This document shows positions 35,797-45,305 of a DNA stretch of 64,000 nt, in pieces. Both the position numbers and the translations under genes were made by a program. How positions within the stretch are numbered: position 1 is the stretch's first letter; each line of letters begins with the position of its first letter. Below the pieces are notes generated by a model. The model worked only from the letters and a program-made list of their open reading frames with translations, was not told the origin of the DNA and did no database searches. This DNA comes from Pseudomonadota bacterium (GTDB lineage Bacteria; Pseudomonadota; Gammaproteobacteria; Xanthomonadales; SZUA-38), in assembly GCA_039033415.1 (NCBI GenBank), contig JBCCCR010000031.1, positions 22,363 to 86,362 of the forward strand. Reading direction: 5' to 3'.

Positions 35797-37815
35797 TTAG
35801 GGTCGGTTAACGCATTTGATGATGATGCCGGTCTGATCGTCATCCGCCGGCAGCTGATCCAAAAACCGGGTCACGGCGCCGTCGATGGCGTCGAGGATCT
35901 GCTGCGCGTTCTTTTGCGCATTCACCCGGATCAGTTGCTCGATCCGCGGCAGGCCAAACCGTTCGCCGTCGCTGGCTTTGGTCTCGAAGGCACCGTCCGA
36001 GATGATCGCCATGATGTCGCCCGGCTCGAGCTGGATGGTGCTCGACTCAGGCGTCACGTCGGGAAGGACGCCGAGCGGCGGCGCATCGGCTTCCATCACC
36101 TCGAAGGTTCCACTGGCCGCTCGGTAGCACAGGATCGGCGCCTGTCCGGCGCTAAACACCTGGAGCCGACCGCTACCGGGAAACAGAACGCCCATCCACG
36201 CGGTAACAAATCGCCCGCCGTGCGAGTCAGCGACCAGCTGTTCGTTCATCTGCGCGGCGATTTCCTCCATCGGCCGGCCGAGGCGAACCCCCATACGAAA
36301 TAGCGACCGAACCTCTGCAGCCGTAAGGGCAGGCCCCATCCCGTGCCCGGTGGCGTCCGACAGGATGACGTAGACCTCGTCGGGATGATGTTGCGCGAGC
36401 TGGGCCTGGCCGTCGTTGCGTCGAACGCCAATGACGTCATAGGTGTCGCCGCCCGTGGCGTCTGCGGGCCGGCTGCCCGCGGCGATCTGGAAGCCCGCGA
36501 CCCGCGGAAACTCCTGCGGGAAGGTCTTCTGCTGTATCTGACGCGCCAGCTGCAGGTCGTCTTCCAGCTTCAGCAGGTTGGCAAGACCCGTGCGCATAAC
36601 CTCATGGGCCTGGGCCAGGTTGTTAACCTCCCGCAGCGAGGAACGGATGGTGTCACGTTCGTCCAGGTTGCCCTGGCTGATCTGCAGGCTCTGGTCAGCC
36701 AGCCGGGAAATGGGGCCGCTGTAGCGTTGCGACAGCGAGATCGCGCGATAGACCGCAAATGCCACCACTGCCAGGACCACGCTCAGTACGAGCAGCCGCA
36801 GCTGCTGGATCCCGCCGAGCATCTCGCCTTCCGGCACCAGCACGCCGGTAAAAATCTCCTGGCTCTCGTTCAGGGGAATCCACTTGGCCTGTCCCCACCA
36901 ATAGCGGCCCTCAGACCGGAATCGCACCGGGGTGATTTCGACAGCGGAGTCTGCTGCGCCCCCGGGCTGGAATGCGATCGAGGCGTCGGTTGCGAGCGCA
37001 AGCCCCAGCTCGGGCGGACGCTTGAGGTACGCCCGCTCCCGAGCGTTCTGCGAGGCGAACTGCGGCAGGTTGGGTAGGCCAATGATCTTGCCGTCCTGGT
37101 CGGTGACCAGCACAAGGCCGCGATAGCCAACGTCGAAGCTCCGGGTGAATTCGGAGATATCCTCCAGCAGCACGTCCAGGGCTACCACCCAGGTTCGACC
37201 CTCCGGGCCGACGATACGCGCTGAGGCGGTGATGCCAGGCACACCGGAGCCGATGAACTGGTAGGACTCCGTCCAGCGGATTTCCCCGGGTGGCGCCTCC
37301 ATGGCGTTGCGAAACCAGGGCCTGGAGGAGGGGTCGAACTGGTAGTTGATCGGCTGCCAGCTGGCGTTGTGAGTCTCCAGTTCCAGAGTTCGGGACGGGA
37401 CGCCGCCGTTGCCGTCGACGAGATTGAGCGCCCAGATATCGCTGCGCCGGTTCACCTGCAGCAGCCGATTGTCGGGGTCGACGACCAGGGCACCGTACAG
37501 CTGCGGGGAAGCCATCAGCAGCGGCCACACGAGATTGCGCGCGCCGTCCCCCGATTCTGGCGTGATAAGTCCCTCCCTTGACCAGTGCTGCAGCAGGGTT
37601 TGGGCATGGCGGACCGGGGTCATAAATTGCGCCACCTGCGCCTCGGTGCGGTCGATCGTCTGGCCGATAAGAATCCTCGACAGGCTCTGGGTGAGCTGAT
37701 TGGCGCCGACGAAGGTGGTGATCAGCACCGCTACGCCCACCAGTAGCACCAGCAGGAGCATGTTGTTGAGCAGACTTTGGCGAATCGAGGTCTGACGGAC
37801 GTCAGCTGCCATCAT
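35797..37815 (-). CDS. SpoIIE/PP2C family protein serine/threonine phosphatase with extracytoplasmic sensor
   Basis: 672 residues. Transmembrane helix near residues 20-42, periplasmic Cache-like sensor to about residue 330, second helix (LLVLSVVLAVVAFAVYRAI), HAMP-like linker, then a C-terminal PP2C domain with ILSDATGHGMGPALTA and DIMAIISDGAFETK (metal-binding aspartates). Such proteins dephosphorylate anti-anti-sigma or other regulators in response to a signal. ATG 37815 overlaps the upstream gene stop (37802) by 14 bases; a TTG at 37821 is also possible. Confidence 0.88.
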   Translation of the reverse strand: MMAADVRQTSIRQSLLNNMLLLVLLVGVAVLITTFVGANQLTQSLSRILIGQTIDRTEAQVAQFMTPVRHAQTLLQHWSREGLITPESGDGARNLVWPLLMASPQLYGALVVDPDNRLLQVNRRSDIWALNLVDGNGGVPSRTLELETHNASWQPINYQFDPSSRPWFRNAMEAPPGEIRWTESYQFIGSGVPGITASARIVGPEGRTWVVALDVLLEDISEFTRSFDVGYRGLVLVTDQDGKIIGLPNLPQFASQNARERAYLKRPPELGLALATDASIAFQPGGAADSAVEITPVRFRSEGRYWWGQAKWIPLNESQEIFTGVLVPEGEMLGGIQQLRLLVLSVVLAVVAFAVYRAISLSQRYSGPISRLADQSLQISQGNLDERDTIRSSLREVNNLAQAHEVMRTGLANLLKLEDDLQLARQIQQKTFPQEFPRVAGFQIAAGSRPADATGGDTYDVIGVRRNDGQAQLAQHHPDEVYVILSDATGHGMGPALTAAEVRSLFRMGVRLGRPMEEIAAQMNEQLVADSHGGRFVTAWMGVLFPGSGRLQVFSAGQAPILCYRAASGTFEVMEADAPPLGVLPDVTPESSTIQLEPGDIMAIISDGAFETKASDGERFGLPRIEQLIRVNAQKNAQQILDAIDGAVTRFLDQLPADDDQTGIIIKCVNRP

Positions 37816-38668
37816 CACCAACCATTTCGATTTCGTCGACGCCGAGGTAGGCGCCTGCCGCGACTAGCACCGCATCGATCAGCGGTTCTACCTTGTCGCT
37901 GAAGAGCGCCGCATGGTCAACGCCTTCGGTCCAGCCGTAGATGCTGTGGCGCAGGAAGTCCGCCGTATGCGCCCGGCCGATGAGGTCGTCGGTGACCCGC
38001 TGCATCTCGCTAGGGGTTGGGGTGACCTGCAACGCTTCGAAGAGGTCGGCCAGCGCGTTAAACACGGGCGCCGCGGCGGCGTCCAGGCCAAACTCTTCGG
38101 GCTCGTAGGCCACCTTGACGGCGCCCGGATCGGCCCACAGGCGAAAGCTCACTTTCTGCAGTGAGTGGTACAGCGGTTCCTCCGAGATCACGAACAACAG
38201 AAAGTTTCGGCTGTTGGCGGTCAACGTTGCCAGCGGATAAGACCACTGGGAGGTGCGGACAAACGTGTTGAGGCGGATGTGGTGGCGAAAGTCCGCGAGC
38301 TGCAGCTGATCGATGATCAGGATCGTCGGCTCAGCCTCGCTGTAGGCGCACGCTTCCGAGACCACCCGGTCAAAGGCGCTGAGCGGTGCCTGCTCCTCAT
38401 CCGGCTCAGGCTCCAGCAGGGGTTCATTCTGCGAAAAGTCGTGATAGAGCACGTGCGGATACTCCAGCGCACCCGCCAGCGCGTTAGCAAACGCCGTCTT
38501 GCGTCGCTGCAGTTCACCCTCGATGTTCAGGCAGCGCAAGGTGCGGCCCGGAGCATTCAAAAAGCAGCGCATCTGGTACTCGTAGTCGTCATTCGACTCG
38601 AATCCAAATTCACTCATCAGGCGACGCAGGTTGGGCATGTACGGTTCATCAAAGATCAGACGACTCAT
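37802..38668 (-). CDS. uncharacterised protein, degenerate ATPase-like
   Basis: 288 residues, no signal peptide. Sequence LRCLNIEGELQRRKTAFANA sits where a P-loop would be but lacks the GKT/S consensus; PTILIIDQLQLADF resembles a Walker B strand with an acidic residue, and TANSRNFLLFVISEEP resembles a sensor-1 strand. I do not recognise the family. It overlaps the phosphatase gene by 14 bases and is upstream of it, so the two are probably translated together and may act together. A function in signalling is inference. Confidence 0.6.
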   Translation of the reverse strand: MSRLIFDEPYMPNLRRLMSEFGFESNDDYEYQMRCFLNAPGRTLRCLNIEGELQRRKTAFANALAGALEYPHVLYHDFSQNEPLLEPEPDEEQAPLSAFDRVVSEACAYSEAEPTILIIDQLQLADFRHHIRLNTFVRTSQWSYPLATLTANSRNFLLFVISEEPLYHSLQKVSFRLWADPGAVKVAYEPEEFGLDAAAAPVFNALADLFEALQVTPTPSEMQRVTDDLIGRAHTADFLRHSIYGWTEGVDHAALFSDKVEPLIDAVLVAAGAYLGVDEIEMVGDDGS

Positions 38669-38815
38669 TATACCCGGGCGACCTAGCGCCGGTGGGCCGC
38701 TGAGTCAGCTAGATGGCATCGATTGTCACTCCGCTTGGATGTGCATCGGTCCCCTAAGCCCCACTAGGTCTCTCGACACCTGTCGCCGCGAGCCGTCCTT
38801 TGCAATAATTGCTGG

Positions 38816-40279
38816 ATGACTTCCCATTGCTCGCTTTCTCAGCGGCGGCGCCTGGCCCTGCTGCTGATCCTTTTCCTGTTGCCTGCGGTCTCTCAAGCGC
38901 TGGAGCTTGAGCCCTGCCGAATCTTCGATACCAGCGGTGTCCAGTCACAAGACGCTGAGTGCGGGACGCTGACGGTGGCGGAGAACCCCCAGCGCCCTGA
39001 GGGTGCTACCGTCGACCTGTTTGTGGCCCGGATTCCGGCGAGGGCCCCCACGCCGTCGGGCGACCCGCTGGTCGTGATTCAGGGTGGCCCCGGGGGATCG
39101 TCGGTTGAGCTCTACGTGAGCATGGCGGCCGCTTTTCAGTCGGTACGAAAATCTCGCGATATTCTGCTGGTCGATCAGCGGGGCACCGGACGCTCCAACG
39201 CACTGCGCTGCGAGATTCCCGAAGATTCGGCGCTGGAGTTCGATCCGGAGCTGGCCGCACAGTTTAGCCGCGAGTGCCGCGAGTCGCTGCCCGGCAATCC
39301 GCAGTTCTACACCACCAGCGTGGCGGTACAGGATCTGGAGGCCGTTCGGGCCGAGCTGGGTTTTCCCGCTTACAACCTCTATGGGGTCTCCTACGGCACC
39401 CGCGTGGCGCTTCACTATCTGCGCCGCTTTCCCGACCGCACCCGCAGTGTGATCATCGACGGCGTGGCGCCGCCACAGTGGTCGCTGGGCCCGGATATCG
39501 CGCGCTTCGGTCAAAACACGCTGAACGACATCCTGGAACGCTGCAGTGCAGCCCCCTCCTGCAATGACCGCTTCGGCGACCTTGAGGTCAAGCTGTCGGT
39601 GCTGCGCTCGCGGCTGGACGAGGCCCCGCAGCCGGTGGACCTCGCTCACCCCGTCACCGGACGAGCAGAGACGATGATGCTGACAAGCCAGCACGTGGTG
39701 ATGGCCATCCGGATGATGAGCTACCAGCGCGAGTCCCAGGCCCTCATTCCTCTGCTGATTCACGAAGGCTACGCCGGCAACCTGCAGCCTCTGGCGGCGC
39801 AGTCGCTGATGGTGGGCGAATCGCTCCAGAACGCGCTGGCGATGGGGATGCACAACGCTGTGGTTTGCACCGAGGACATGCCGTTTGTCGAAGACTTTGA
39901 CGACAGCCAGCTGCGCGATACCTACATGGGGCCGCTGCAGATGGCCTCGCTGCGGGCATTCTGCCGGGACTGGCCGAAGGGTGTGCTGGACGACGATTTT
40001 AAGCAGCCGCTGAGCTCGGATGTACCGACGCTTGTGCTGTCGGGGCAGTTCGATCCGGTGACCCCTCCGGCCAACGGGGAGCTGGCGGCCCAGACGCTGA
40101 GCAACCAGAAAACCATCGTGGCTCCCGGTCACGGTCACGGCGTTGCCATGCGGGGCTGCATGCCGCGTCTACTCGGGACCTTCGTCGAAACCGCCGACCC
40201 CAACGCGGTCGACGAGAGCTGTGTCGAGCGCATGGGGCCGCTTTCCTTCTTTGAGGGCTTTACGGGGCCCACGCCATGA
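38816..40279 (+). CDS. exported alpha/beta hydrolase, TAP/prolyl aminopeptidase-like
   Basis: 487 residues with a signal peptide (LLLILFLLPAVSQAL). Nucleophile elbow GVSYGT near residue 193, oxyanion segment GGPGGSS near 88, acid in GQFDPVTPP near 411 and the base in GHGHGVAM near 440. This is the exported tripeptidyl/prolyl aminopeptidase-type (TAP) group. Its stop overlaps the ABC ATPase ATG by 4 bases (40276-40279), so the three genes form an operon with the NatAB-like exporter. Confidence 0.87.
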   Translation: MTSHCSLSQRRRLALLLILFLLPAVSQALELEPCRIFDTSGVQSQDAECGTLTVAENPQRPEGATVDLFVARIPARAPTPSGDPLVVIQGGPGGSSVELYVSMAAAFQSVRKSRDILLVDQRGTGRSNALRCEIPEDSALEFDPELAAQFSRECRESLPGNPQFYTTSVAVQDLEAVRAELGFPAYNLYGVSYGTRVALHYLRRFPDRTRSVIIDGVAPPQWSLGPDIARFGQNTLNDILERCSAAPSCNDRFGDLEVKLSVLRSRLDEAPQPVDLAHPVTGRAETMMLTSQHVVMAIRMMSYQRESQALIPLLIHEGYAGNLQPLAAQSLMVGESLQNALAMGMHNAVVCTEDMPFVEDFDDSQLRDTYMGPLQMASLRAFCRDWPKGVLDDDFKQPLSSDVPTLVLSGQFDPVTPPANGELAAQTLSNQKTIVAPGHGHGVAMRGCMPRLLGTFVETADPNAVDESCVERMGPLSFFEGFTGPTP

Positions 40280-41007
40280 TCCAGGTCAATGACGTTGCCA
40301 AAAGTTTTGGCAAGGTGCAGGCGGTCAGCAACGTCTCCTTCGAGGCGCCCGACGGCGCCATCACGGGGCTGCTGGGGCCCAACGGGGCCGGCAAGTCCAC
40401 CACGCTGCGGATCCTCTACACGGTGCTCAGGCCGGACCAGGGGAGCGCGAGCGTCGATGGCCACGACGTGGTTACGGATTCGCTGGCGGCCCGCAGCGCC
40501 ACCGGGGCGCTGCCGCATGGGTCGGGTCCTTACCCGAGGCTGACCGCTCGCGAAAACGTGCGGTACTACGGCCAGCTCAACGGGATGTCCGGATCCACGC
40601 TGGAGCGGCGGATCGACGAATTGGCGGACATGCTCGAGATGAATGACTTTCTTGAGCGTCGCACCAAAGGGTTCTCCCAGGGCCAGCGGACCAAGGTCGC
40701 GCTGGCCCGCGCGCTGGTGCACTCCCCCCGCAACGTGATTTTGGATGAACCGACCAACGGTCTCGACGTGATGGCCACCCGGGCACTGCGGGAGCTGATT
40801 CGCAAGCTTAGGGACGCGGGGCACTGCGTGCTGTTTTCGTCTCACGTGATGCAGGAGGTGGCAGCGCTTTGCGACGAGATTGTCATCATCGGGCGAGGTG
40901 AGGTTGTGGCCTCCGGGTCGCCCGGCCAGCTCCGCGACCAGACCGGCGAGGCAAACCTGGAGGATGCCTTCGTTAAAGCCATCGGATCGGTGGAGGGCCT
41001 GGAATGA
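40276..41007 (+). CDS. ABC transporter ATP-binding protein (NatA-like)
   Basis: 243 residues. Walker A GPNGAGKST near residue 36, signature FSQGQRTKVALARALVH (an FSQGQ variant of LSGGQ) and Walker B VILDEPTNGLD. The dimer drives export with the following permease. The NatAB family handles sodium or other small solutes. Start overlaps the hydrolase gene and the stop overlaps natB by 4 bases (41004-41007). Confidence 0.92.
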   Translation: MIQVNDVAKSFGKVQAVSNVSFEAPDGAITGLLGPNGAGKSTTLRILYTVLRPDQGSASVDGHDVVTDSLAARSATGALPHGSGPYPRLTARENVRYYGQLNGMSGSTLERRIDELADMLEMNDFLERRTKGFSQGQRTKVALARALVHSPRNVILDEPTNGLDVMATRALRELIRKLRDAGHCVLFSSHVMQEVAALCDEIVIIGRGEVVASGSPGQLRDQTGEANLEDAFVKAIGSVEGLE

Positions 41008-42170
41008 GCGCACTGCAAACCGTTTTCTTTAAAGAGGTTCGCGACAACATCCGTGATCGGCGCACGGTGTTGTCCGCGCTGGGCATGGCTATCCTGGCTC
41101 CGGCGCTGTTTATGGGGCTCATGTCGTTTGTCCTGGAAACTACGGTCAGCGACGTGGAAAAGTCGATCAGTTTGCCGGTGGTCGGCATGGAGCTGGCCCC
41201 GAACATGATGGCGTTTCTGCGCCAAAACAACATCGATCCGATTGCCGGGCCCGAGAACCCTGACGCCGCCGTCAGCAATCGTGACTACGGCGTGGTGCTG
41301 GTGATCCCTGAAAACTTTGGGGAGAGTCTCAAGGCGGGGATGCCGGCACCGCTGCGGCTGGTCTACGACAGCTCGCGAACCAAAGACTCAGAGCGCGACT
41401 ATCGGCGAGTCCGCGACGTGTTGAGGGCCTACAACTCCGTACTGGCCGGGTTGCGGCTACAAATCCGTGGCATCAGCCCCACCGTGGTCCAGCCACTGGC
41501 GATCAACGTCAGCAACGTCGCTTCCCCCTCAGCTCAGGCGATTTCGGTCCTCGGCGTCATTCCTTACTTCGTCATTTTCTCGATGTTCATGGGCGGGTTT
41601 TATCTCGCGATCGATACGACGGCCGGCGAGCGGGAGCAGGGCTCCCTCGAGCCGCTGCTGGCCCAGCCGGTGGCGCGCGCGTCGCTGGCCCTGGGCAAGC
41701 TGCTGGCAACGGCGCTGTTTTCGGCCGTCACGTTATTGCTGGTGCTGCTCGCCTTTTCTTTTGCGATCGATCTGGTGCCTCTTGAGAAGGTTGGCATGTC
41801 GGTGGAGTTCGGGCTTTCCAAGGTGTTGAGACTGTTCGCCACGCTGTGGCCACTGTCCCTGCTGGCTGCCGCATTTATGATGGTGGTGGCGTCGTTTACC
41901 AAGAGCTTTAAGGAGGCTCAGACCTACCTTACGGTGGTGATCTTAGTCCCGACGCTGCCGCTGATGCTGGTGGCGTTCCTCGCGCCGGAGGCGACGGCAA
42001 CCACCATGGCCATTCCGTCGTTCAGTCAGGCGCTGATCATCACCGAGGGCATCAAAGGCGAGTGGGTATCCCTGCCGCTCACCCTGCTCTCTATGGTGAC
42101 GACGCTGGTTGTCGGGGCGGCGCTCGCGTTTCTGGCCGTCAAGCTGTACCAACGAGAAGGCATTCTCTAG
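41004..42170 (+). CDS. ABC transporter permease (NatB/ABC-2 type)
   Basis: 388 residues: one N-terminal helix, a large extracytoplasmic domain (about residues 45-170), then five helices at the C-terminal half (FVIFSMFMGGFYLAID; FSAVTLLLVLLAFSFAI). The DTTAGEREQGSLEPLLAQPV segment is typical of ABC-2 permeases. Partner of the preceding ATPase. A strong hairpin follows at 42195-42220, but its T-run serves the minus strand. Confidence 0.9.
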   Translation: MSALQTVFFKEVRDNIRDRRTVLSALGMAILAPALFMGLMSFVLETTVSDVEKSISLPVVGMELAPNMMAFLRQNNIDPIAGPENPDAAVSNRDYGVVLVIPENFGESLKAGMPAPLRLVYDSSRTKDSERDYRRVRDVLRAYNSVLAGLRLQIRGISPTVVQPLAINVSNVASPSAQAISVLGVIPYFVIFSMFMGGFYLAIDTTAGEREQGSLEPLLAQPVARASLALGKLLATALFSAVTLLLVLLAFSFAIDLVPLEKVGMSVEFGLSKVLRLFATLWPLSLLAAAFMMVVASFTKSFKEAQTYLTVVILVPTLPLMLVAFLAPEATATTMAIPSFSQALIITEGIKGEWVSLPLTLLSMVTTLVVGAALAFLAVKLYQREGIL

Positions 42171-42188
42171 GCCGTCCGCGGACCCACC

Positions 42189-42220
42189 AAAAAAAGGGCC
42201 CAGCCAAATGGCTGGGCCCT
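42189..42220 (-). terminator. Rho-independent terminator for the 42351 gene (between convergent genes)
   Basis: AGGGCCCAGCC (42195-42205) and GGCTGGGCCCT (42210-42220) form a perfect 11-bp stem around AAAT. On the minus strand it is followed by seven T (complement of 42189-42195). The plus strand has A-runs on both sides, so plus-strand termination would be weaker but the hairpin may serve both. Confidence 0.88.
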
Positions 42221-42350
42221 AAAAAAGGGTACAAATTCCTGTTTCCGGTCAGCGCTGATTTTCGAGGGGAGGCTCTCAGCGCCTGTCTGCACCCCCTGCG
42301 CTGATTATTTTCGGCGCGGGTGCCAGGAACTTTAGTGCGCCGCTTCTTCG

Positions 42351-43091
42351 CTACTCCTTGAGCTTGAGCTCAAGCTGACCGTCGCGGACCTCCAGATACT
42401 CGATACCGGCGGCGACCGAATTCCAGAATCCCGGATCCCCGCCAAACTCACCGATCAGATCAACGTTCTTGAGGTTGCCCAGCCAGGCGTTGGGCAGCGG
42501 CACGCCCATGAGGCTGACGCCACGAAGAATCGCAACCGGCCGACCTCCGCGAAAGGCAACCTCCAGGCCGGCATTGACCCGAAGGGTTTTGCCTCCAAGC
42601 ACCGGAAAGTCCGGATCCAGCGGGATCAGCAGCCGGGCGCTGGCCAGGTCGTCTGCCAGATCAATAGCGAGGCGCTGCGCCATATCCGTGTTGCTGGCCA
42701 GCAGCGCATTGAGCTCGCGTTCGGAAAACGATACCTCGCGGCTTGCGCCCGCCTCGGAGTATTTTTCGGGCTCGAGGCGACCACCCGGCTCGATGCCACC
42801 CGGTTCAACGGCGTTGGCTAGCGCGTCATCCCTGGCCAGCTCCGCCGAGAAGCCTAAGCGCTCGATCTTCTCTTCCAGCTGAACCTGCTCGCGCTCGCTG
42901 AGCGCTACCGGCTCAAACTGGCGCGGGAACACGTAGCGCCAGACCACCGCGGTGGTAATCGCCACGGTCACCAGCATGACCAGGGCGCTGATCCCAAGGA
43001 CCTGCAGCCCGCTAAAGCCTTTCTTCTTTTCCGTGCCTGCGGGAGCCCCGCTGGACGGTCCCGGCTGATCGTCGATATTTGGTTCGCTCAT
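42351..43091 (-). CDS. hypothetical single-pass membrane protein
   Basis: 246 residues. A charged cytoplasmic N-terminus is followed by one helix (VLGISALVMLVTVAITTAVVW, about residues 31-52) and a soluble domain outside with SERELNALLASNTDMAQRL and GVPLPNAWLGNLKNVDLIGE. I have an impression of this family as a conserved anchored protein of unknown function in marine gammaproteobacteria, but no name. Divergent from slyX with 79 bases between starts. Confidence 0.7.
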   Translation of the reverse strand: MSEPNIDDQPGPSSGAPAGTEKKKGFSGLQVLGISALVMLVTVAITTAVVWRYVFPRQFEPVALSEREQVQLEEKIERLGFSAELARDDALANAVEPGGIEPGGRLEPEKYSEAGASREVSFSERELNALLASNTDMAQRLAIDLADDLASARLLIPLDPDFPVLGGKTLRVNAGLEVAFRGGRPVAILRGVSLMGVPLPNAWLGNLKNVDLIGEFGGDPGFWNSVAAGIEYLEVRDGQLELKLKE

Positions 43092-43170
43092 GGTGCGGAG
43101 CCTAACGCAGGCAACACGCTGTCGTCGACCGGTGCTTGAAAGGCGCGGTTGGCGGACCGACCTAAGGCAG

Positions 43171-43386
43171 ATGAATAAGAACTCCGATGAGCTCGTCGAC
43201 CTGCAGTCTCGCGTAGCGTTTCAGGAAAATACGCTGAATCAGCTGGACGCGGTGGTGGTGACGCAGCAGAAGCAGATCGACAAACTGGAGCGGGCAGTGG
43301 CGGTACTCGCGCAGCGACTGGGATCACTGGAACAGACGTCCGGGCTGGTCGACGGCGCGGACGATCAGCCCCCGCCGCACTATTGA
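43171..43386 (+). CDS. slyX: SlyX family protein
   Basis: 71 residues, nearly all coiled coil: LQSRVAFQENTLNQLDAVVV followed by QQKQIDKLERAVAVLAQRLG is the SlyX pattern. Function unknown in most bacteria. ATG 43171 has AAGG upstream; the frame extends back to 43090 without homology. Confidence 0.88.
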   Translation: MNKNSDELVDLQSRVAFQENTLNQLDAVVVTQQKQIDKLERAVAVLAQRLGSLEQTSGLVDGADDQPPPHY

Positions 43387-43405
43387 TGCGTGCCGTGGCC
43401 GTTGA

Positions 43406-43987
43406 TCAGTGAAGCGAAGCGCGCCAGGGCAGGCGGGTGACGATCTCTGATTCAGCCTCCATCAGCTCCTGAAGCCTCGGGTAGATGTCGTCCCCATAAA
43501 GCTTCCGAGCCATATCGGCAAACTGGTGGCCGTGTTTGGTTTCCGCAGCCCACAGCTCGTGGTAAAACGCCTTGAGCTCCGGGTCGGTAAGCGCTTTTGC
43601 GATTATGCCGAAACGCTCTGCGCCACGGCATTCGATGACCGAAGAGATCAGCAGACGGTCGATAAACCGTTCCTCGCGCCCGTGGCGCATAAGCTTCTGC
43701 AGCTCGCCGACGTAAGGGTCGGGTTCATCGCTGATCAGGCTCACGCCGCGGCGCCGCATGAGGTCATAAACCTGCTGAAAATGCACCAGCTCCTCGCGGG
43801 CCAGCTCGATCAGGGCTGGGATAATCGGCTCTCGGTCGGGATACTTCACCACCAGGCTCATGGCGAGCGCGGAAGCCTTGCGCTCGCAGTTTGCGTGGTC
43901 AGCGAGGAACTCGTCAAAGTTGTCCAGCACCACCTGCACCCAGTCCGGGTCGGTGGCGGTGACAAGATCAATGGAACGTCGGGTCAT
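43406..43987 (-). CDS. miaE: tRNA-(ms2io6A)-hydroxylase MiaE
   Basis: 193 residues, ferritin-like di-iron fold. Iron-ligand motifs: CERKASALAM near residue 36, EELVHFQQV near 67, IECRGAERF and AAETKHGHQFADMA. It hydroxylates 2-methylthio-N6-isopentenyl adenosine at tRNA position 37 with O2. The start CAT/ATG at 43985-43987 overlaps by two bases the plus-strand ATG at 43986. The frame continues upstream to 44236, but that part is antisense to the glycosyltransferase. Confidence 0.9.
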   Translation of the reverse strand: MTRRSIDLVTATDPDWVQVVLDNFDEFLADHANCERKASALAMSLVVKYPDREPIIPALIELAREELVHFQQVYDLMRRRGVSLISDEPDPYVGELQKLMRHGREERFIDRLLISSVIECRGAERFGIIAKALTDPELKAFYHELWAAETKHGHQFADMARKLYGDDIYPRLQELMEAESEIVTRLPWRASLH

Positions 43988-45305
43988 GATGCAATTTGAT
44001 TTCTGGCTGGATCGCGCGGCGCGGCAGCGTCGCGAGCGGGCAAACCGGTATTTTAGCAGGCATGGGCTGGATCTGATCAAAGGTAATGACCCCGCTCTTG
44101 CCAGCCCGGTTCCCGACGACCTGGGAATCATTGTGGTGATTCCCGCGCTGGCCGAGCCGGAGCTGGCGGCAACGCTGACCAGCCTGCAGCGCTGTGAGCT
44201 GCCGGACTGCACCGTTGAGATCCTGGTGTTGATCAATCACGCCGAGTCCGCTGACGAGAAGCAACGATTGGTGAACCGGCAGACGCTGCAAAAGGGTCAA
44301 AACCGCGGTCCGCAGCGAATCCAGGAGCATTTTGTGCTCTGCGGGGATCTGCCCGAGCGTCATGCCGGCGTGGGGCTGGCTCGGAAACTCGGCCTAGACG
44401 CCGCGCTCACCCGGCTGCTGGCGTCCCGGAGCGGGGAGGGAATCTTGCTGTGCCTCGATGCCGACTGTCTGGTGGATCGCAACTATTTGTGCGCCGTCCG
44501 GCAGCACTTTGAGGCTGATCCCGATTGTCAGGGCGCCAGCCTATATTTTGAGCATTCGCTGGATGATGCGGCGAACCGTGAGGCGATCGCGGGCTATGAG
44601 CTGCACCTTCGCTATTTTGTCCAGGGGCTGCGACATGCTGGTATGCCACACGTGTTTCACACGGTAGGTTCATGCATGGCGGTCCGATCCGATGCCTATA
44701 TGGATCAGGGTGGGATGAACCGGCGCCAGGCCGGCGAGGACTACTATTTCGTCCAGAAGCTGGCGGAGACCGGGTCGTTTTCCGATCTGACGGACACTGC
44801 GGTGCAGCCGTCAGCGCGACGCTCCTGGCGGGTGCCCTTCGGCACGGGACGAGCGATGGCGGCGCAGGACGAGGGCGAGTGGCACACCTATGCCCCGGAG
44901 GTTTTCGATGATCTCGCCGTCTGGCTCGCGCGCATTCCGGCTTACTATGACGAAGACCGCGGTGGGCTCGATAAGACGCTGCCCGCGAGCGTGCAGGCTT
45001 TTCTCGCCGGGGCCGGCTGGCCGGAGCGTCTGGCCGAAATCCAGGCGCATACCGCAAGCCGGGCGGCATTCCAGCGGCGCGTGCTGCGCTGGTTCAACAA
45101 CTTTGCGGCCATGAAGCTGATCCATCAGGCGACCGCGGAGCGCTACCCGAAGGTGCCGGTCGGTCAGGCGGCAGCGCAGCTGCTCCAACGACTGGGTGTC
45201 GAGATGCCTGCTGACATGGGATCTAGCCCGGTCGAGACGCTGCTCACCGTTTACCGCGGACTGTGCCGCGGTGGGCTGCTAGTCAAGACAGTCGGCCGGC
45301 GTTAG
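43986..45305 (+). CDS. glycosyltransferase family 2 protein
   Basis: 439 residues from ATG 43986 (ATG 43989 also possible). GT-A features: GIIVVIPALAEPELAATLTS near residue 47, LLCLDADCLVDRNYL as the DxD site near 155, and GEDYYFVQKLAETG near 250. No transmembrane helices, so probably a cytosolic transferase, perhaps for a cell-surface glycan. Its end overlaps the convergent solute-binding-like gene by 27 bases. Confidence 0.82.
   Translation: MMQFDFWLDRAARQRRERANRYFSRHGLDLIKGNDPALASPVPDDLGIIVVIPALAEPELAATLTSLQRCELPDCTVEILVLINHAESADEKQRLVNRQTLQKGQNRGPQRIQEHFVLCGDLPERHAGVGLARKLGLDAALTRLLASRSGEGILLCLDADCLVDRNYLCAVRQHFEADPDCQGASLYFEHSLDDAANREAIAGYELHLRYFVQGLRHAGMPHVFHTVGSCMAVRSDAYMDQGGMNRRQAGEDYYFVQKLAETGSFSDLTDTAVQPSARRSWRVPFGTGRAMAAQDEGEWHTYAPEVFDDLAVWLARIPAYYDEDRGGLDKTLPASVQAFLAGAGWPERLAEIQAHTASRAAFQRRVLRWFNNFAAMKLIHQATAERYPKVPVGQAAAQLLQRLGVEMPADMGSSPVETLLTVYRGLCRGGLLVKTVGRR

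Noticed and set aside
38945..41013. Long minus frames of 397 and 292 residues
   Set aside because: They are antisense to the alpha/beta hydrolase and NatA genes, whose catalytic motifs are intact.
43860..44236. Longer versions of miaE (to 44236) and of the glycosyltransferase (from 43860)
   Set aside because: Each extension runs antisense through the other gene and shows no homology to its family.
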